Below are positions 61,393 through 64,000 of a stretch of 64,000 nt of DNA, piece after piece. This DNA is from Bradyrhizobium algeriense. Lineage in GTDB: Bacteria; Pseudomonadota; Alphaproteobacteria; Rhizobiales; Xanthobacteraceae. The notes beneath the pieces were generated by a model. It did not search any database and was not told the origin of the DNA. It was given only the letters and a program-made list of their open reading frames with translations. The stretch is from positions 124,001 through 188,000 of the forward strand of contig NZ_PYCN01000002.1 of NCBI RefSeq assembly GCF_003062295.1, in the 5' to 3' direction. How positions within the stretch are numbered: the stretch's first letter is position 1; every line of letters begins with the position of its first letter. The position numbers were made by a program, and so were the translations under genes.

Positions 61393-62391
61393 TTATCGCG
61401 GTTCGCCTGAAAAGGCCTGCCGCAGCGCCGAAAGCCGGTCGAGCGCAGCTTGCGGCAGCGGACCTTTTTCGGCAGCAGCGAGCGCGTCCTCGAATTGTTG
61501 CGGCGTCGCCATGCCGACCAGGATCGTACCCATCGCCGGATGAGACAGCGCAAACCGCGTGGCGGCTTCGGTCAGGCTGGTGGCGAACCCCTCCTCTATC
61601 AGCGGCATCAGGCGGCGCGCGCGATCGATATCGGCATCGTAGCTCATCGCCGAGCCGATCGGCTCAGGCGCCGGCCCCGCGATCGGATGACGCTCGGCCG
61701 AGCCCGACAGCGCGCCGCCGGCCAGCACGCGGATGCCCACGACGCCAACGCCGGCGGCCTGGGTCGCATCGAACAATCGTGCATAGTCCTGCGCCGGATA
61801 GCGCGCCGGCAATTCGCAGGCCGCGGATGGATTGAGCACGTTGTAGACGACCTGAGCGCTGTCGAAGACGCGCGCACCAATCACCTGATGCAGCGCCGCC
61901 GTATCGCCGAGCGCCGTCATTCCGAGGAAGCGAATCTTGCCCGGCTGGCGCAGGCGCTCGAACGCCGGCGCCACATCGTCGAGCACCTGCCGGACGCTGA
62001 GCGCCGATCCGCCGCCGTTCTCGGTGATCGGATTGTGCAGATGAAGGATGTCGACCTGTTCAAGACGCAGCCGCGTCAGGCTGCCTTCGAGTGATGTTCC
62101 GACCGCATCATCAACGCGGCCGGTCTCGCTAGCTGGCAACCGGACCTTGGTGCCGACGACGACGTCGGCCGGCTTCAGCTTTTGCAAAACGCGGCCAAGG
62201 TTCTTCTCCGATTCGCCGTCGCCGTACTGCACGGCGGTGTCGAAATAGTTGACGCCGGCGGCGATCGCCCGCGCGATGGTTCGCTCCTGGTCGGCAGCAT
62301 CGCCGCGCACCATCAATCCGCCCACCGCGCCGCAACCGAAGCCTAGCACCGAAAGCCGCATTCCCGTGCGCCCAAAGACCCGCAATTGCAT
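61393..62391 (-). CDS. Aldo/keto reductase
   Basis: 332 residues. The AKR core is visible: NYFDTAVQYGDGESEKNLG with catalytic Asp and Tyr near 48-60, VVGTKVRL with the catalytic Lys, ILHLHNP with His, and the C-terminal AMGTILVGMATPQQFEDALAA cofactor loop. The N-terminus MQLRVFGRTGMRLSVLGFGCG is standard. It reduces carbonyls with NADPH; no specific substrate can be named. It stands alone on the minus strand, convergent with the preceding hypothetical gene. Confidence 0.92.
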   Translation of the reverse strand: MQLRVFGRTGMRLSVLGFGCGAVGGLMVRGDAADQERTIARAIAAGVNYFDTAVQYGDGESEKNLGRVLQKLKPADVVVGTKVRLPASETGRVDDAVGTSLEGSLTRLRLEQVDILHLHNPITENGGGSALSVRQVLDDVAPAFERLRQPGKIRFLGMTALGDTAALHQVIGARVFDSAQVVYNVLNPSAACELPARYPAQDYARLFDATQAAGVGVVGIRVLAGGALSGSAERHPIAGPAPEPIGSAMSYDADIDRARRLMPLIEEGFATSLTEAATRFALSHPAMGTILVGMATPQQFEDALAAAEKGPLPQAALDRLSALRQAFSGEPR

Positions 62392-62771
62392 CGCTTTTCC
62401 TCCGAATGGTTAGAGAGTATGCAAGGTCGAACGGCCGTTACTCAACCTGGATATTTGCCGCCGTGATGATCGGCGCCCACAAAAGTGGGAGTGGGAAAAC
62501 TTTACTCAATTCTTCTTCGGCTTGCGCGACTACCATCCCAATCACCCGCCACTGAACGGCTTCGAGACGGTCGCGGTGCGGGTTCCATTTCGCACCCGCA
62601 CGCGCTTTCCACATCGCAGTTCGATCATCACCGCAAATAAGTCTTGGCGGCGGCGCGAAAGCCAATACGCTGTGTGCTGGCAATGACGCCAAACGCACGC
62701 GTGAGTCGCAACAGCCGGTATCAGCTTTGCGGACAACAGTGCTCGCGCGAGATCAGTTGAGAGGCTGCGCG
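62392..62771. other. Intergenic stretch, nothing recognised
   Basis: About 380 bases between two divergent genes (aldo/keto reductase minus, permease plus). Short frames exist on the minus strand but show no domain, bias or ribosome site. Promoters of both neighbours should lie here. Confidence 0.5.
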
Positions 62772-64000
62772 ATGACCGATCTCTCCTTGAAAGCCGCGAT
62801 ACCTGCACCACCTGCCACTGATGCCGAGCCGAGCCTGCGCCGGGTCATGGGCCCGTGGCTCCTCCTGCTGTTCATTGTCGGCGACATTCTCGGCACCGGC
62901 ATCTATGCACTCACCGGCCAGGTGGCCAACCAGGTAGGCGGCGTCGTCTGGCTGCCGTTCCTTGTCGCCTTTGTCGTGGCGCTGATCACTGCGCTGAGCT
63001 ATCTCGAACTCGTCACCAAGTATCCGAAGGCCGCAGGCGCCGCGCTCTACACCCACAAGGCGTTCGGCATCCACTTTGTCACGTTCATCGTTGCGTTTGC
63101 GGTGATGTGCTCGGGAATTACCTCCGCTTCCACGGCTTCGCGAGCTTTCTCTGCAAACATGTCGAGCGCGCTTGGCCTGGGCTTGTCGGGGTTCGGCATC
63201 ACCATGACGGGTCTCGTCTTCATGGCGATCGTTGCCGCGGTCAACTTCCGCGGCGTCGGCGAAAGCGTGAAAGCGAATGTAGTCCTGACTTGCGTCGAAC
63301 TAACCGGCCTGCTGATCATCATCGTCATCGGCCTGTGGGCGATCAGCCTGGGTCAGGGTGATGTCTCGCGCGTCATGCAGTTCAAGGCAGGCGATACCGG
63401 TCTGATCTGGCCGGTAATCGCCGCGACCACGCTCGCTTTCTTCGCCATGGTCGGCTTCGAAGATTCCGTCAATATGGCCGAGGAATGCAAGCAGCCGACA
63501 CGGGATTTCCCAAAAGTGCTGCTCGCCGGCCTGTTCATCACCGGCGCAATCTACGTGCTGGTCTCTATCTCGGCGATTACGCTGGTTCCGCCGGCGCAGC
63601 TCGGCGAAGGAGAGACGCCGCTGTTGAAAGTGGTGCAGGCCGGCGCGCCGAACTTTCCGGTCTGGATCTTCGGCTTCATCACCATGTTTGCGGTCGCCAA
63701 CTCCGCCCTGATCAACATGCTGATGGCGAGCCGGCTCGTCTACGGCATGAGCCGCGAACATGTGCTGCCGCCGTTGCTTGGCAAGGTGCATGCGAGCCGG
63801 CGTACGCCCTATATCGCGATCGGCTTCACCACGCTGCTGGCGTTCGGACTGATCACCATCGTCGGCGAAGTGCCTGCGCTCGGCGGAACGACCGCGCTGC
63901 TGCTGCTCTGCGTGTTTACGGTGGTCAATATCGCGGTGTTGGCGCTGCGCAAGGATAGCGTCGCGCACGACCATTTTCGCACGCCGACGATCCTGCCGGT
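62772..64000 (+). CDS. APC-family amino acid/polyamine permease (3' end beyond window)
   Basis: 409 codons are visible and the gene continues past the window end. After a short cytoplasmic tail the first helix reads LLLLFIVGDILGTGIYALTG (about 30-49), the glycine-rich unwound helix characteristic of APC transporters. Other landmarks are YLELVTKYPKAAGAALYTHKAFG and FFAMVGFEDSVNMAEECKQP (helix 6 region), followed by RLVYGMSREHVLPPLLGKVH. About ten to eleven helices are present. It would import an amino acid or polyamine in exchange or with protons. The start is the ATG at 62772; the substrate cannot be told. Confidence 0.92.
   Translation, partial: MTDLSLKAAIPAPPATDAEPSLRRVMGPWLLLLFIVGDILGTGIYALTGQVANQVGGVVWLPFLVAFVVALITALSYLELVTKYPKAAGAALYTHKAFGIHFVTFIVAFAVMCSGITSASTASRAFSANMSSALGLGLSGFGITMTGLVFMAIVAAVNFRGVGESVKANVVLTCVELTGLLIIIVIGLWAISLGQGDVSRVMQFKAGDTGLIWPVIAATTLAFFAMVGFEDSVNMAEECKQPTRDFPKVLLAGLFITGAIYVLVSISAITLVPPAQLGEGETPLLKVVQAGAPNFPVWIFGFITMFAVANSALINMLMASRLVYGMSREHVLPPLLGKVHASRRTPYIAIGFTTLLAFGLITIVGEVPALGGTTALLLLCVFTVVNIAVLALRKDSVAHDHFRTPTILP

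Overview
The window reads as chromosomal DNA of a GC-rich alphaproteobacterium, most likely Bradyrhizobium or a close relative in the Nitrobacteraceae. The reasons are strong G/C third positions (long open frames antisense to real genes), DUF1236 and DUF459 exported proteins, an oxalyl-CoA decarboxylase/formyl-CoA transferase locus beside a glyoxylate carboligase operon, and short palindromic repeats of the kind scattered in those genomes. Identifications come from reading translated motifs; no database search was run. No rRNA, tRNA, CRISPR array, integrase or transposase was seen.

Layout. 1-6 kb: a dipeptide-type ABC transporter, a 2-hydroxyacid dehydrogenase, a small-molecule kinase and a class III aminotransferase-fold phospho-lyase in one operon, possibly for hydroxylysine or another amino alcohol. 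6-13 kb: amidohydrolase, uracil-DNA glycosylase, alpha/beta hydrolase, a second 2-hydroxyacid dehydrogenase divergent from a split thiamine-diphosphate decarboxylase, a VanZ-like and a DUF1236 protein. 13.5-17.1 kb: gcl-hyi-glxR, turning glyoxylate into glycerate. 17.3-24 kb: TPR protein, cell-wall amidase, an exported unknown, TenA, a ketopantoate-reductase-like protein and a NYN/LOTUS protein. 24-27.5 kb: a LysR regulator divergent from an SDR/DUF417/cupin/AhpD-like operon that resembles oxidant defence.

27.6-32.3 kb is an accessory segment, visibly AT-richer. It lies between a truncated iclR 3' end and an intact iclR gene in the same orientation, and carries two paralogous LuxR-type regulators and two PEP-CTERM exported proteins.

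32.3-47.2 kb is an oxalate locus: IclR regulator, ADP-forming acyl-CoA ligase, GntR/FCD regulator, oxc, frc, a 45-residue small ORF, a tripartite tricarboxylate-type transporter (tctCBA), an OxlT-like MFS carrier, a CBS-pair protein and a PanE-like dehydrogenase that could be an oxalyl-CoA reductase. A palindromic site (core TGGTATACCA) recurs upstream of at least five of these transcription units and is the best candidate operator of the GntR regulator. Together with gcl-hyi-glxR this gives both an energy route (oxalyl-CoA to formyl-CoA) and a carbon route (oxalate to glyoxylate to glycerate).

47.4-64 kb: class V fructose-1,6-bisphosphatase next to a phosphofructokinase with the residues of the pyrophosphate-dependent type; a DUF459 protein; a stretch with small genes, a methyltransferase and a gene remnant; nitronate monooxygenase and quinone oxidoreductase; an iron-uptake operon (TonB receptor, DUF3649, PepSY, DUF3325); an aldo/keto reductase; and the start of an APC-family permease cut by the window end.
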